From contig CAZTFC010000002.1 of the NCBI GenBank assembly GCA_964612075.1, positions 1-64,000 of the forward strand: a stretch of DNA of 64,000 bases. The letters are read 5' to 3'. Under the pieces are notes generated by a model, which had not been told where the DNA came from, ran no database searches, and was given only the letters and a program-made list of their open reading frames with translations. This document shows positions 42,311 to 51,269 of the stretch, one piece after another (position 1 is the first letter of the stretch; each line of letters opens with the position of its first letter). The DNA comes from UBA2219 sp964612075 (lineage in GTDB: Bacteria > Desulfobacterota > Deferrimicrobia > Deferrimicrobiales > Deferrimicrobiaceae). Both the position numbers and the translations under genes were made by a program.

Positions 42311-43450
42311 TTGAGCCTGTTCCTGCTGACCTTCCTGCTGGTCTACGGATCCGTGCACGCGTACGTCTTCCTGAAGGCGAAGTCCGCGCTCGCCTTCGGC
42401 TGGGGGGCGGGGCTGCCGCTCCTCGCGGTCCTTTCGCTCCTCGTGGCCGCGCCGATCCTCACGCACCTGCTGGCGCGCGAGGGGCACGAAAGCGAGGCCC
42501 GGCTGCTCGCCTTCGCGGGATATGCCTGGATGGGGTTCGTCTTCTTCCTCTTCTGGCTGAGCCTCGCCGCGGACGCCTTGCGCTTCCTTTCCTGGGCCGC
42601 GGGTCGCGCGGGCATTCCCGGGCCCGATGCGTCGATCCTCGGCGGCAAGGCCGCGTTTCTCGGCGCCGCGGGGCTGGCGCTCGCCCTGTCGGCGTACGCG
42701 ACCTTCGAGGCCTCGCGCATCGAGGTGGTGCGCGTGCGGATCGCCACGGACCGGCTCCCGCCGGAGATCCGCCCGGTGCGGATCGCCCAGATCTCCGACC
42801 TCCACCTCGGCCTCCTCCACCGCAACGGGAAAGCGAGCCGGGTCGCCGCGATCGTCGCCCGCGAGCGCCCGGACATCCTCGTCTCCACGGGAGACCTGGT
42901 GGACGGGGAGCTCGACCATATCAACGGGTTGTCGGAGACCTTCCGGAACCTCCACGCGCCGATGGGGAAATACGCCGTCACCGGCAACCACGAATACTAC
43001 CGGGGGCTGCGGCAGTCGATCGAATTCACCCGGAAGGCCGGGTTCACGGTCTTGAGGAACGAGTCCGCCGTCGCCGGCGGCGCGGTCCGGATCGTCGGCG
43101 TGGACGACCCGGCCCAGGACCGGCTCGGGGACCGCGGCAGGCCCGCCGAGGCCGACGTGCTGGGAGACCGCGCGGACGGCCGGTTCACGGTCCTCCTGAA
43201 GCACCGCCCGACGATCGACCCGGGATCGGCGGGGAAGTTCGACCTGCAGCTTTCCGGGCACACCCACCACGGGCAGATTTTCCCGTTCCAACTCCTCACG
43301 CGGCTGGTCTATCCTCTTCTTGGGGGGGACCACGTCGTGCCGGGCGGCGGGACGCTCCACGTCAGCCGAGGGACGGGGACCTGGGGGCCGCCGATGCGCC
43401 TGCTCGCCCGGCCGGAGATCACGATCATCGACCTGGAGGGATCCCGATGA
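42311..43450 (+). CDS. Membrane-anchored metallophosphoesterase (YaeI-like)
   Basis: A 379-residue protein with about four N-terminal membrane helices and a calcineurin-like phosphoesterase domain from residue 155. The metal-binding motifs are AQISDLHLG, STGDLVDGE, VTGNHEYYRG, a KHRP loop and SGHTHHGQIFP. YaeI-like relatives act on membrane lipids or nucleotides; the substrate here is unknown. The start is TTG at 42311, with AGAGAGG nine bases upstream; no in-frame ATG precedes the first helix. It overlaps the next phosphoesterase gene as ATGA. Confidence 0.87.
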   Translation: MSLFLLTFLLVYGSVHAYVFLKAKSALAFGWGAGLPLLAVLSLLVAAPILTHLLAREGHESEARLLAFAGYAWMGFVFFLFWLSLAADALRFLSWAAGRAGIPGPDASILGGKAAFLGAAGLALALSAYATFEASRIEVVRVRIATDRLPPEIRPVRIAQISDLHLGLLHRNGKASRVAAIVARERPDILVSTGDLVDGELDHINGLSETFRNLHAPMGKYAVTGNHEYYRGLRQSIEFTRKAGFTVLRNESAVAGGAVRIVGVDDPAQDRLGDRGRPAEADVLGDRADGRFTVLLKHRPTIDPGSAGKFDLQLSGHTHHGQIFPFQLLTRLVYPLLGGDHVVPGGGTLHVSRGTGTWGPPMRLLARPEITIIDLEGSR

Positions 43451-44280
43451 GACCGTTCCTCTTCGTCACCGATCTGCACGGCCACCGGAAGAAGTACGAG
43501 CGGACCCTCTCGCATGCGCAGCAGGTCGGCGCCGGACTCGTGGTCAACGGGGGCGACATCTGCCCCTCCGGGCACCGGCACGAGGACCAGAAGCGGTTCT
43601 ACGAGGAATTCCTGGGACCCCACCTCGCCCGGTACCAGGAGGCGGGGATCCGGTACCTCACGCTCACGGGCAACGACGACCTGGAAGCTTTCGACGGGCT
43701 CCTCGAAGCGATCTGCGGAAAAACGCCGATCGCGACGCACCTCTCCCGTCGGATGGTCGAGGTCGACGGGTTCCATTTCATCGGACTGGACCTGGTGACC
43801 GATTTCCCGTTCCGTCTGAAGGACCGCGCACGGAAGGACTCGGCGGGGCACGTCTTCGGGAGCCAGTTCGGCCGCGGCGTCCTCTCCACGCCCGACGGCT
43901 TCCGGGAGATCCCCGACTGGCCGGCATACGCCGGAACGCTGCCCACCATCGAGCAGGAGCTCGATGCGCTCCCCGCTCCGCCGGACCCGGCGCGGGCGGT
44001 GTACGTCCTCCACGGCCCCCCGTCCGGCGCCGGGCTCGACAGGATCCGCGGCGGCGCGGGCGTCGGCTCCGCCGCGACGCGCGACTTCCTTTCCCGCGTC
44101 CAGCCGCTTCTGTCCCTCCACGGCCACATCCATGAATCGTTCGAGGAATCCGGGGTGTGGAAGACGAAGATCGGTCGCACCGTCTGCATCCAGCCGGGGC
44201 AATCGGCGGAGGAGCTCGTCGTCGTGACCGGGAGCCTCGACGACATGTCCTTCCAGCGGAAGCTGCTCCCGGTCAGGTAG
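43447..44280 (+). CDS. Soluble calcineurin-like metallophosphoesterase
   Basis: A 277-residue cytoplasmic phosphoesterase. The motifs are FVTDLHGHRKK, VNGGDICPSG, LTGNDD (with Asp in place of the usual His), VLHGPPSG and LHGHIHES. The GND-D variant occurs in a subgroup of archaeal and bacterial phosphoesterases with unknown substrates. It is translationally coupled (ATGA) to the membrane-anchored paralogue upstream, so the two may act on the same compound. The sequence similarity between them is low. Confidence 0.85.
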   Translation: MRPFLFVTDLHGHRKKYERTLSHAQQVGAGLVVNGGDICPSGHRHEDQKRFYEEFLGPHLARYQEAGIRYLTLTGNDDLEAFDGLLEAICGKTPIATHLSRRMVEVDGFHFIGLDLVTDFPFRLKDRARKDSAGHVFGSQFGRGVLSTPDGFREIPDWPAYAGTLPTIEQELDALPAPPDPARAVYVLHGPPSGAGLDRIRGGAGVGSAATRDFLSRVQPLLSLHGHIHESFEESGVWKTKIGRTVCIQPGQSAEELVVVTGSLDDMSFQRKLLPVR

Positions 44281-44288
44281 GCGCCCCG

Positions 44289-45485
44289 TTGCGGAAAGGG
44301 AACGACCGCGGGAACGCGCATCGGCCGGCCCCTTCGGCGCGGGCCGCGGGGGTCACGATCCCCATCATACCGACCGTCGCGGGATGGACCGCCGAGACCC
44401 CCGGGACGATCTCCCTGGGGCAGGGCGTGGTCCATTACGGGCCGCCCCGCGCCGCGCTCGACGCGATCCCCGGCTTCCTCGCCGGCTTCCCCCACCACCG
44501 GTACGTTCCCGACGCGGGGCTGCCCGAGCTGCGCAAGGCGTTCGAGGAGAAGCTGAAAGAGGAAAACGGGATCGACGCCCCCCACGAGCGGCGGATCTAC
44601 GTGACGGCGGGGGCGAACCAGGGGTTCCTCAACGCGATACTCGCCGTCTGCGACCCCGGCGACGAGGTGATCCTTCCCGTCCCCTACTATTTCAACCACG
44701 AGATGGCGATCCGCCTCGCCTCCGCCGTGCCGGTCGGCGTGCCGACGGACGACCGGCTCCAGCCGGACCCGGCCGCGATCGAGGCGGCGATCACGGAGCG
44801 TACCCGCGCCGTCGTCACCGTATCGCCGAACAACCCCACCGGCGCGGTCTACCCCGAGGAAACGCTCGCCGCGATCCACCGGCTGTGCGGCGAACGCGGG
44901 ATATACCACATCAGCGACGAGGCGTACGAGTACTTCACCTACGACGGCGCGCGCCACTTCTCCCCCGGGTCGCTGGGCGGCGAGCACTCCATCTCCCTCT
45001 ACAGCTTCTCGAAATCCTACGGTATGGCGAGCTGGCGCGTGGGGGTCCTCGTCGCGCCGGAGCACCTGTACGACGACCTGATGAAGATCCAGGACACCGT
45101 GGTTGTCTGCGCGCCCGCCGTCTCGCAGCACCTGGCGCTGCATTCGATGAGGGAAGGGCGGGGGCACTGCGCTTCGCACCTTGCGGGCCTTTCCCGGGTC
45201 CGCCGGCTGCTGCTCGACCGCCTCGAGGGGATCCCCGGCCTGGTGACCGTCCCGCCGGCCCGCGGCGCCTTCTACCTCTTCGCCCGGGTGAACACGGACA
45301 TGCCCGCGATGCGGCTTTCGGAGCGGCTGGTGCGGGAGCACAAGGTCACCGTCACCCCGGGGGAGACGTTCGGGGCCACGGACGGCTGCTGGATGCGGAT
45401 CTCCTACGGAAGCCTGCGGGAAGAAACCGCCTCCGAGGGGATCGGCCGCCTGGTCGGCGGGCTCAAGGCGATCCTCGGCCGCTGA
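44289..45485 (+). CDS. PLP-dependent class I/II aminotransferase
   Basis: A fold-type I aminotransferase of about 398 residues. It has PGTISLGQGVVHYGPP, TAGANQGFLNAILAVCDPGDEV, VSPNNPTGAVYPEE, ISDEAYEYF, and the PLP lysine in SFSKSYGMASWRVG. The C-terminus has GAFYLFARV and WMRISYG. The substrate amino acid is not evident. The start is uncertain: there is no in-frame ATG, and the TTG at 44289 is the most plausible, with AGGTAGG upstream. It begins 8 bases after the phosphoesterase gene. Confidence 0.88.
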   Translation: MRKGNDRGNAHRPAPSARAAGVTIPIIPTVAGWTAETPGTISLGQGVVHYGPPRAALDAIPGFLAGFPHHRYVPDAGLPELRKAFEEKLKEENGIDAPHERRIYVTAGANQGFLNAILAVCDPGDEVILPVPYYFNHEMAIRLASAVPVGVPTDDRLQPDPAAIEAAITERTRAVVTVSPNNPTGAVYPEETLAAIHRLCGERGIYHISDEAYEYFTYDGARHFSPGSLGGEHSISLYSFSKSYGMASWRVGVLVAPEHLYDDLMKIQDTVVVCAPAVSQHLALHSMREGRGHCASHLAGLSRVRRLLLDRLEGIPGLVTVPPARGAFYLFARVNTDMPAMRLSERLVREHKVTVTPGETFGATDGCWMRISYGSLREETASEGIGRLVGGLKAILGR

Positions 45486-45556
45486 CCCGGCGACCTTCCG
45501 GGGAAGGCCGTTGCGTGTACAATGCAGTATCCAGACGCATGGTTCCCGGAGGAACG

Positions 45557-46333
45557 ATGGGACGCACGACCTTCGCCGCCCTTTCCTTATTCCTGGTGAC
45601 CGCCGTGGCGGCCCCGGATCGCGCGTGGTCCTTCGGGAACGGCGACCCCGCGAGGAATTCCTGCGCCGCCTGCCACACCCTCTCCCGGGATGAGGCGGCC
45701 GCGCTCCTGCGGGGGATCGCGGACAACGTCACGGGGGTCTCCCCCGGCCCGTTCCAGGGGACCTGGGAAGTGGACGTCTCGATCGAGGGCAAGATCTACC
45801 CTCTCTACGTGGACTACTCGAGGAAATACCTGATCCAGGGGCAGCTCATCCGCCTTAAGGACGGCGAGAACATCAGCCGGGCCCGCTTCTCCGACCTGAA
45901 CCGGGTAGACGTCTCATCCATCCCGTTGAAGGACGCCATCGTCCTGGGGAACGCGTCTTCGAAGCGGCGGGTCATCGTCCTGACCGATCCCTCCTGCCCG
46001 TATTGCGTCCGGCTGCACGAGGCGATCAAGGAGGCGGTTCGCAAGGACCCGGAAGCGGCGTTCTACGTCATGCCGTACCCGCGCAACCCGGGCGACAGGC
46101 TCACCTACGAGAGAAGCCTGGCGGCGGTGTGCGACAAGACGGGAAAGGTCCTTGACGACGCATTCGCCGGGAAGAAGGTCCCGCCCCCGACCTGCCAGAG
46201 CGACGCGGTGGACGAGACGATCCGGCTGGCCGAACGGCTCCGCACCCAGGGGACTCCGTCCATGATCCTGCCGGACGGACGCATCGTCACCGGGGCCATG
46301 GGGGCCGACGCGCTGCTTGCCCTGACCCGGTAG
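45557..46333 (+). CDS. Periplasmic DsbC-like thioredoxin-fold protein with a CXXCH motif
   Basis: A 258-residue exported protein. The signal peptide ends around residue 25. A CAACH motif (36-40) sits in a short N-terminal stretch and could attach heme c. Residues 60-130 look like the DsbC dimerisation domain, and 135-255 a thioredoxin fold with CPYC (147-150) and cis-Pro GTPS (232-235). DsbC/G proteins isomerise disulfides or reduce apocytochrome cysteines. A heme-type motif in one is unusual. The ATG at 45557 follows GGAGGAACG; an in-frame ATG at 45539 is less likely. Confidence 0.83.
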   Translation: MGRTTFAALSLFLVTAVAAPDRAWSFGNGDPARNSCAACHTLSRDEAAALLRGIADNVTGVSPGPFQGTWEVDVSIEGKIYPLYVDYSRKYLIQGQLIRLKDGENISRARFSDLNRVDVSSIPLKDAIVLGNASSKRRVIVLTDPSCPYCVRLHEAIKEAVRKDPEAAFYVMPYPRNPGDRLTYERSLAAVCDKTGKVLDDAFAGKKVPPPTCQSDAVDETIRLAERLRTQGTPSMILPDGRIVTGAMGADALLALTR

Positions 46334-46581
46334 CCGCGGCGGAAAGAGTATAGACTCCATTAAAAATTACATGAGTGTTATTCATTCCGTTGCCCGGAAA
46401 GATCTGTATCGGCTGATTTCCGCCCGAATATAACACCTCCCTTTTTTTGCCGGCCTGTTTTTTCATTGTAATCCGATTATATAGCCCTCCGTCGTTCGCA
46501 GGAATCAGTCTCGGCACGATTATTGATTCAGTGGACCGGCAAGGATCCTTTGCAGGGAAGCGAAGGACCGGGAGGGACGAG

Positions 46582-47019
46582 ATGATTCGACTGGGGACCT
46601 TGAAACTCTTCTTGGGGCTGCTCGCGATCGCGACGATCTTCGCCGCCTGCGGCGGCGGAGGCGCGGAATCCCAGGCCACGGGATCGCCCTCCAGCTCCAT
46701 ACTGCTGTCCTGGGACGCCCCGGACGCCACCATCGACAACACGGCCATCGACCCGTACGAGGAGCTCGACCATTACGAAATATACGTCGGCACGGACGCG
46801 CTCTTCTCGGAAGAAGACACCCCGGCGGCCGTCGTTTCCGCGGTCGAGGACATCCTCTCCGACAACGGGCAGATCGACAGGGAACTGGTCACCGACTTCG
46901 ACCTGGCCCTTCTCGGGGGCCTTCCTTCGGCAACCCAACTCTACGTCACGCTGAGAGCGGTTGGGATCGACGGTCAGAAGTCCGATTTCATGGAACCGGT
47001 CATCTGGACCCGGTCGTAA
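46582..47019 (+). CDS. Small Fn3-like lipoprotein
   Basis: A 145-residue lipoprotein with lipobox FAAC and a Gly-rich linker, followed by one fibronectin-III-like domain (SILLSWDAPD, then LDHYEIYVGTD and QLYVTLRAVGIDG). It resembles the end domains of the large repeat protein encoded 24 bases downstream and is probably its partner at the cell surface. The ATG at 46582 follows GGGAGGGACGAG. The 248-base AT-rich gap upstream (46334-46581) should hold the promoter; the TTATAT at 46477 is a possible -10 without a good -35. Confidence 0.8.
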   Translation: MIRLGTLKLFLGLLAIATIFAACGGGGAESQATGSPSSSILLSWDAPDATIDNTAIDPYEELDHYEIYVGTDALFSEEDTPAAVVSAVEDILSDNGQIDRELVTDFDLALLGGLPSATQLYVTLRAVGIDGQKSDFMEPVIWTRS

Positions 47020-47043
47020 GGCATTCCAAGGAGAAAAAAGATC

Positions 47044-48627
47044 ATGAAGAGAACCGCCACCATCGGACTTCTGGCCCTGGGAATCTTCCTGGGCGCATGC
47101 GTGATCGCCTCCGCGGCGACCCATACCATAAGCTGGGCCCCCGCGACCACCTATACGGACGGCACAACGATCAGCGGTGCGACGGTCACCTACTCGCTGT
47201 ACTGGTCCACGAGCTCCTCCCTGTCGTCCGTGAACACCATCGCGACCGGGCTTTCCGGAACCTCCTACGTCTTCGACCCGTCCGCACTGGGGATGACCGC
47301 GGGCGGCACGGTCTACTTCGCCATGAAGACGGCATTGAGCACCGGCGCGGTATCGAGCTACTCCTCCGCCCAGTCGTGGACCGTCCCCGCGAAGACCCTG
47401 AGCGGCATCTCCATCGGCGGGGCGTCATCCGTCAATGAAGGAACCACGAGCGCCTACACCGCCACGGCAACGTGGAGCGACGGCTCGACGACCTCCGTCA
47501 CGCCGGCCTGGAGCCTTTCCTCCACGTCGTACGCCTCCATCAACAGCTCCGGCGCGCTGACCGCCGGGTCCGTCACCGCGAACCAGACCGTCACCGTCAA
47601 CGCGAGCTACACCAGCGGCGGCGTCACCCGGACCGCAGCCAAGTCCGTCACCGTCGCGAACGTGGCGGCGGCCCTGAGCGGCATCGTCATCAACGGCGCC
47701 TCGTCCGTCAACGAGGGGACGACCAGCACGTACACCGTCTCCGCCGCCTGGAGCGACGGGACCTCGACCACCGTCACGCCGTCCTGGGGCGTATCCGGCA
47801 CGACGTACGCCTCCATCAACAGCTCCGGCGTTCTGACGGCCGCGTCGGTCGCCGCGAACCAGACCGTCACCGTCTCCGCCAGCTACACCAGCGGCGGGAT
47901 CACGAAAGCCGCGACCAAAACCGTCACCATCGCGAACGTGACGGCCACCCTGGCCGGCATCACCATCGGCGGGGCGGCTTCCGTCAACGAAGGGGCCACG
48001 GCCCTCTACACCGCGACGGCCTCTTGGAGCGACGGCACCACGTCCTCCGTCGCGCCGACCTGGAGTCTCTCCGGCACCGCGTACGCCGCCATCAACAGCG
48101 TCGGCGTCCTGACCGCCGGATCGGTTTCCGCAAACCAGACCGTCACCGTGAACGCGAGCTACGCCGCGGGAGGAACCACCAAGACCGCCTCCAAGTCCGT
48201 CGTCGTGGTCGACATGGAACACCCCGACCCGGCGACGGCAAGAAATCTCCGGATCAGCAAGCCGGACACGCTCGCACAGGACACATGGAGACTCTCCTGG
48301 GACGCCGTGACGACCTACTCGAACGGCGGGGAGCTCGAAGCCGGCGCCACCGTCCTGTATAACGTGTACTGGTCACGCGATCCTTCGCTCGCGGCGGAAA
48401 ACCTGGTCCTGCTGACGACGTCGACCACCGCCACGCAAGTCGACTTCCAGCCGCTGTCCCTGGGGATGGTCCAGCAGGAAAGGGTCTACTTCGCCCTGCG
48501 GACGATCCTCGGCTCCGCCGACCAGTCCGCCCTCTCCGGCTGCCTGACGTGGCGGGTGCTGAACCGGGGGCCGGTCGCCCCGGCCAAGGGCAAGATCGGG
48601 CTGAAGACGATCGTCTCCAGGAACTAG
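47044..48627 (+). CDS. Secreted repeat protein with three Big_2-like domains between two Fn3-like domains
   Basis: A 527-residue exported protein with signal peptide to about residue 25. It has an Fn3-like domain (27-113), three tandem 92-residue Big_2-type immunoglobulin-like repeats starting at residues 119, 211 and 303 (each with GASSVNEGTT, WSDGT and ANQTVTV patterns), then a second Fn3-like domain (about 395-510) that echoes the first (SWDAVTTYSNGG versus SWAPATTYTDGT). The composition is Ser/Thr/Ala-rich. It is probably a surface or extracellular structural protein. The ribosome binding site AAGGAGAAAAAAG precedes the ATG. A strong terminator follows. Confidence 0.85.
   Translation: MKRTATIGLLALGIFLGACVIASAATHTISWAPATTYTDGTTISGATVTYSLYWSTSSSLSSVNTIATGLSGTSYVFDPSALGMTAGGTVYFAMKTALSTGAVSSYSSAQSWTVPAKTLSGISIGGASSVNEGTTSAYTATATWSDGSTTSVTPAWSLSSTSYASINSSGALTAGSVTANQTVTVNASYTSGGVTRTAAKSVTVANVAAALSGIVINGASSVNEGTTSTYTVSAAWSDGTSTTVTPSWGVSGTTYASINSSGVLTAASVAANQTVTVSASYTSGGITKAATKTVTIANVTATLAGITIGGAASVNEGATALYTATASWSDGTTSSVAPTWSLSGTAYAAINSVGVLTAGSVSANQTVTVNASYAAGGTTKTASKSVVVVDMEHPDPATARNLRISKPDTLAQDTWRLSWDAVTTYSNGGELEAGATVLYNVYWSRDPSLAAENLVLLTTSTTATQVDFQPLSLGMVQQERVYFALRTILGSADQSALSGCLTWRVLNRGPVAPAKGKIGLKTIVSRN
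47398..48216 (+). repeat. Three tandem 276-bp coding repeats (Big_2 units)
   Basis: Three in-frame units of 276 bases each encode the Big_2-like domains at residues 119-210, 211-302 and 303-391. Nucleotide similarity between units is high enough to allow slippage or recombination, so copy number may vary between strains. Confidence 0.75.
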
Positions 48628-48655
48628 CCGGGACGACCCCCCGGCCAGACCCCAA

Positions 48656-48687
48656 GGGGGCGCCGCCCGTCGGCGCCCCCTTTTTTT
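48656..48687 (+). terminator. Intrinsic terminator after the Big_2 protein gene
   Basis: GGGGGCGCC (48656-48664) pairs perfectly with GGCGCCCCC (48672-48680) around a 7-base loop and is followed by seven T residues. Confidence 0.93.
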
Positions 48688-48750
48688 AGGCCGCCGGCGG
48701 CCAACCGCGCACCGTTCCCGCGAATCGACCGCTTCGGCCTCTTTTCATCC

Positions 48751-48780
48751 TTGACACGCAGTGGTCCCAACGTGGAAAAT
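48751..48780 (+). promoter_or_regulatory. Possible promoter of the universal stress protein gene
   Basis: A perfect -35 TTGACA (48751-48756) has GAAAAT 18 bases on (48775-48780) as the best -10. A better -10 hexamer, TAGAAT at 48787-48792, is too far from it (30 bases) and has no matching -35. Confidence 0.4.
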
Positions 48781-48855
48781 TGTTGTTAGAATCTTAGAAG
48801 GCGAAATAATCTCCGTATTTTCCCGGGAAACCGGTCAGGAAGAAAAGGAGGCGGC

Positions 48856-49347
48856 ATGTACAAGAACATTCTATTGCCTACGGACGGATTGGGTAAGTGT
48901 GCTTTCGGCACCTGTCACGGGGTTTTGCTTGCGAAGGATCTCAAGGCGAAGATAACGGCCGTCTGCGTGACGGACAAGCTTTCCGCGAAGGAAATCCTGA
49001 AGGCCTATCCCGGCTACGAGAACTGGTCGATTTCGGATGGTGCGCGTGCGAAAGACGCCTTGGCGCAGGCGGAGGAAGCGAAGAAGGAGCTGGCGGAAAA
49101 GGCGCTGGGCGTGGCGGAGAAGATGTGCTCCGAGAACAACGTACCCTGCGACAAAGTGCATCTTCCCGGCGAGGACCCGGTGGACGGCATCCTGCAGGTG
49201 GCCAAAGACCACAAGTGCGACCTGATCTTCCTCTCCACTCACGGCAACCCGGGGATCCTGGGGACGCTGTTCGGGACCGTGGCGAAAAAGGTCCTTTCCC
49301 ACTCGAAGGTCCCCGTCCTCATCCATCATTGCGGCGGCCCGAAATAA
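48856..49347 (+). CDS. Universal stress protein (UspA family)
   Basis: A 163-residue cytoplasmic protein with the Usp fold. The N-terminal strand is YKNILLPTDG, followed after helix 1 by the strand KITAVCVTD. The C-terminal nucleotide-binding region is LIFLSTHGNPGILGTLFGTVAKKVLSHSKVPV interrupted only by variable residues, corresponding to the G-2x-G-9x-G(S/T) ATP motif. Two Cys and a His cluster at CAFGTCHG near residue 16, unusual for Usp proteins. The role is in stress survival. The ATG at 48856 follows AAAGGAGGCGGC. Flanked by terminators, it is monocistronic. Confidence 0.9.
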   Translation: MYKNILLPTDGLGKCAFGTCHGVLLAKDLKAKITAVCVTDKLSAKEILKAYPGYENWSISDGARAKDALAQAEEAKKELAEKALGVAEKMCSENNVPCDKVHLPGEDPVDGILQVAKDHKCDLIFLSTHGNPGILGTLFGTVAKKVLSHSKVPVLIHHCGGPK

Positions 49348-49378
49348 GGGCGACGCCACCCCGAATAAGAAAGCAAAG

Positions 49379-49415
49379 CGGCTCGCGGCCGGCATCCGGC
49401 CGCGAGCCGTTTTTT
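49379..49415 (+). terminator. Intrinsic terminator after the stress protein gene
   Basis: A perfect 14-base stem, CGGCTCGCGGCCGG (49379-49392) with CCGGCCGCGAGCCG (49396-49409), loop CAT, followed by six T residues. Confidence 0.95.
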
Positions 49416-49462
49416 CCGCACCGTTCCCGCGTTCCGAAGAACCCCGCATCGAGGAGACGCGC

Positions 49463-51253
49463 ATGAAGCCCGACGACTACAGGGATGTCCTCAGCATCCT
49501 GGCCGGCCCGGCCCCGGACGTCTGCAACACACGTCCCGTCGTCATGGGCACACACGGGATGGTCGCCTCCGGGCATTACCTCGCCAGCCGCATCGGGCTG
49601 CACATCCTCGAAGAGGGCGGCAACGCAGTCGATGCCGGCGTGGCGACGGGATTCGCCCTGGCCGTACTGGAACCCTACATCTACGGCATCGGCGGGGAGG
49701 TGCCGATCCTCGTCTACCTGGCGAACGAAAAGAGGGTCGTCTGCCTTTCCGGGCAGGGGCCCGCCCCGCGCAACGCGACGATCGAGTGGTTCCTCAAGGA
49801 AGGGATCGACGCCATTCCCGGCGACGGCCTTCTCGCCACCGCCGTTCCCGACGCCCTCTCGACGTGGATCTCCGCCCTGTCCCGCTTCGGGACCATGCGG
49901 CTCGCGCAGGTCCTCGACCCGGTCATCGAGCTTGCCGAGAAGGGCTTCCCCATGTTCGACCGGCTACGGTCGGCGCTGGAAGTCAGCAGCGCGCAGTTCC
50001 TCGAAAGCTGGCCCACCTCCGCGAAGGCCTACCTCCCCGGAGGCCGCGTGCCGGAAGTAGGGGAAATCTTCGTCCAGGCCGACCTGGGACGCATGTTCGC
50101 AAGGCTCGCGGAAGCGGAGCACCGGGAAAGGAGACGGGGCCGGCGGGAAGCGCTGCAGGCCGCCCACGACCTGTTTTATAAGGGAGAAATAGCGGAACGG
50201 ATCATCGATTTCGTTCGGAACCGTCGGTTCCCCGACTCCACCGGGAAACTCAGCGGCGGGCTCCTCGTCAAGGAGGACCTGGCGGCCTACGCGACGCGCG
50301 TCGAGGATCCCGTTTCCGTGGACTACAGGGGATACGAAATCTTCAAGTGCGGCCCCTGGTCCCAGGGCCCGGTCTTCCTGCAGCAGCTGCGCATCCTCGA
50401 AGGATACGACCTCGCCGCGCTTGGGCACAACTCCCCCGAGTACATCCACCTGCTGATCGAGACGGCCAAGCTGGCGTTCGCCGACCGGGAGGAATATTAC
50501 GGCGACCCGGACTTCGGCGAGGTCCCGCTGGAGCGGCTGCTCTCCAGGGAATACGCGGAGGCGCGCAGGAAGCTGATCGACCCGGAGCGCGCCTCCATGG
50601 AGCTGCGTCCCGGCGACGCCCCGTCCCGGGTTCCGAGGGAACGGGTTGGCGGGAACCCCATCCACAAGGGGGACACAACCCACCTGGACACCGCGGACCG
50701 GTGGGGCAACCTGATGTCCGCGACGCCTTCCGGCGGCTGGTTCCGCAGCTCGCCCGTGATCGAGGGGCTCGGTTTCCCGCTGGGGACGCGGCTTCAGATG
50801 TTCACGCTCGACCCGGGCCACGCGAACTCGCTGCGGCCGGGAAAGCGCCCCCGCACGACGCTCACGCCGTCGCTCGCGCTGCGCGGCGGAAGGCCGTTCA
50901 TGGCGTTCGGCACGCCGGGCGCGGACCAGCAGGACCAGTGGTCGCTGCAGTTTTTCCTGAACTGCGTCGATTTCGGGATGAACATGCAGGTCGCGGTGGA
51001 CGCCCCCACGTTCCACTCCACCCATTTCCCGTCCTCCTTCCACCCGCACGACGCGAGCCCCGGGGCGATGCACGTCGAGAGCCGCATCCCGCAGGAGACG
51101 GTCTCCGCCCTCGAGGGAAAGGGGCACACGGTGAGGATCGACAAGGAGTGGAGCCACGGCCGGGTCTCGGGCGTCCGTTTCGACGCGGACAGCGGGGTGA
51201 TGTACGGCGTGGTGACCGCACGCCTGGAAACCGGCTACGCGATGGGGTGGTAG
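49463..51253 (+). CDS. Gamma-glutamyltransferase-like Ntn hydrolase
   Basis: A 596-residue protein of the gamma-glutamyltranspeptidase family, which autocleaves and then hydrolyses or transfers gamma-glutamyl groups, for example from glutathione. Large-subunit landmarks are EEGGNAVDAGVATGFAL and YGIGGEVPILVY. The cleavage site is GDTTHLDTAD with nucleophile Thr405, and the small subunit has RPRTTLTPSLALRGG and FGTPGADQQDQW. There is no signal peptide, whereas classical GGT is periplasmic, so it may be one of the cytoplasmic GGT-like acylases with another substrate. The ATG at 49463 follows CGAGGAGACGCGC. Confidence 0.87.
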   Translation: MKPDDYRDVLSILAGPAPDVCNTRPVVMGTHGMVASGHYLASRIGLHILEEGGNAVDAGVATGFALAVLEPYIYGIGGEVPILVYLANEKRVVCLSGQGPAPRNATIEWFLKEGIDAIPGDGLLATAVPDALSTWISALSRFGTMRLAQVLDPVIELAEKGFPMFDRLRSALEVSSAQFLESWPTSAKAYLPGGRVPEVGEIFVQADLGRMFARLAEAEHRERRRGRREALQAAHDLFYKGEIAERIIDFVRNRRFPDSTGKLSGGLLVKEDLAAYATRVEDPVSVDYRGYEIFKCGPWSQGPVFLQQLRILEGYDLAALGHNSPEYIHLLIETAKLAFADREEYYGDPDFGEVPLERLLSREYAEARRKLIDPERASMELRPGDAPSRVPRERVGGNPIHKGDTTHLDTADRWGNLMSATPSGGWFRSSPVIEGLGFPLGTRLQMFTLDPGHANSLRPGKRPRTTLTPSLALRGGRPFMAFGTPGADQQDQWSLQFFLNCVDFGMNMQVAVDAPTFHSTHFPSSFHPHDASPGAMHVESRIPQETVSALEGKGHTVRIDKEWSHGRVSGVRFDADSGVMYGVVTARLETGYAMGW

Positions 51254-51269
51254 GAACGCCGGAGGAAAA

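Noticed and set aside
47398..48216. CRISPR-like array
   Set aside because: The repeats are 276 bases long, in frame and encode Big_2 protein domains; there are no short direct repeats with unique spacers and no cas genes.
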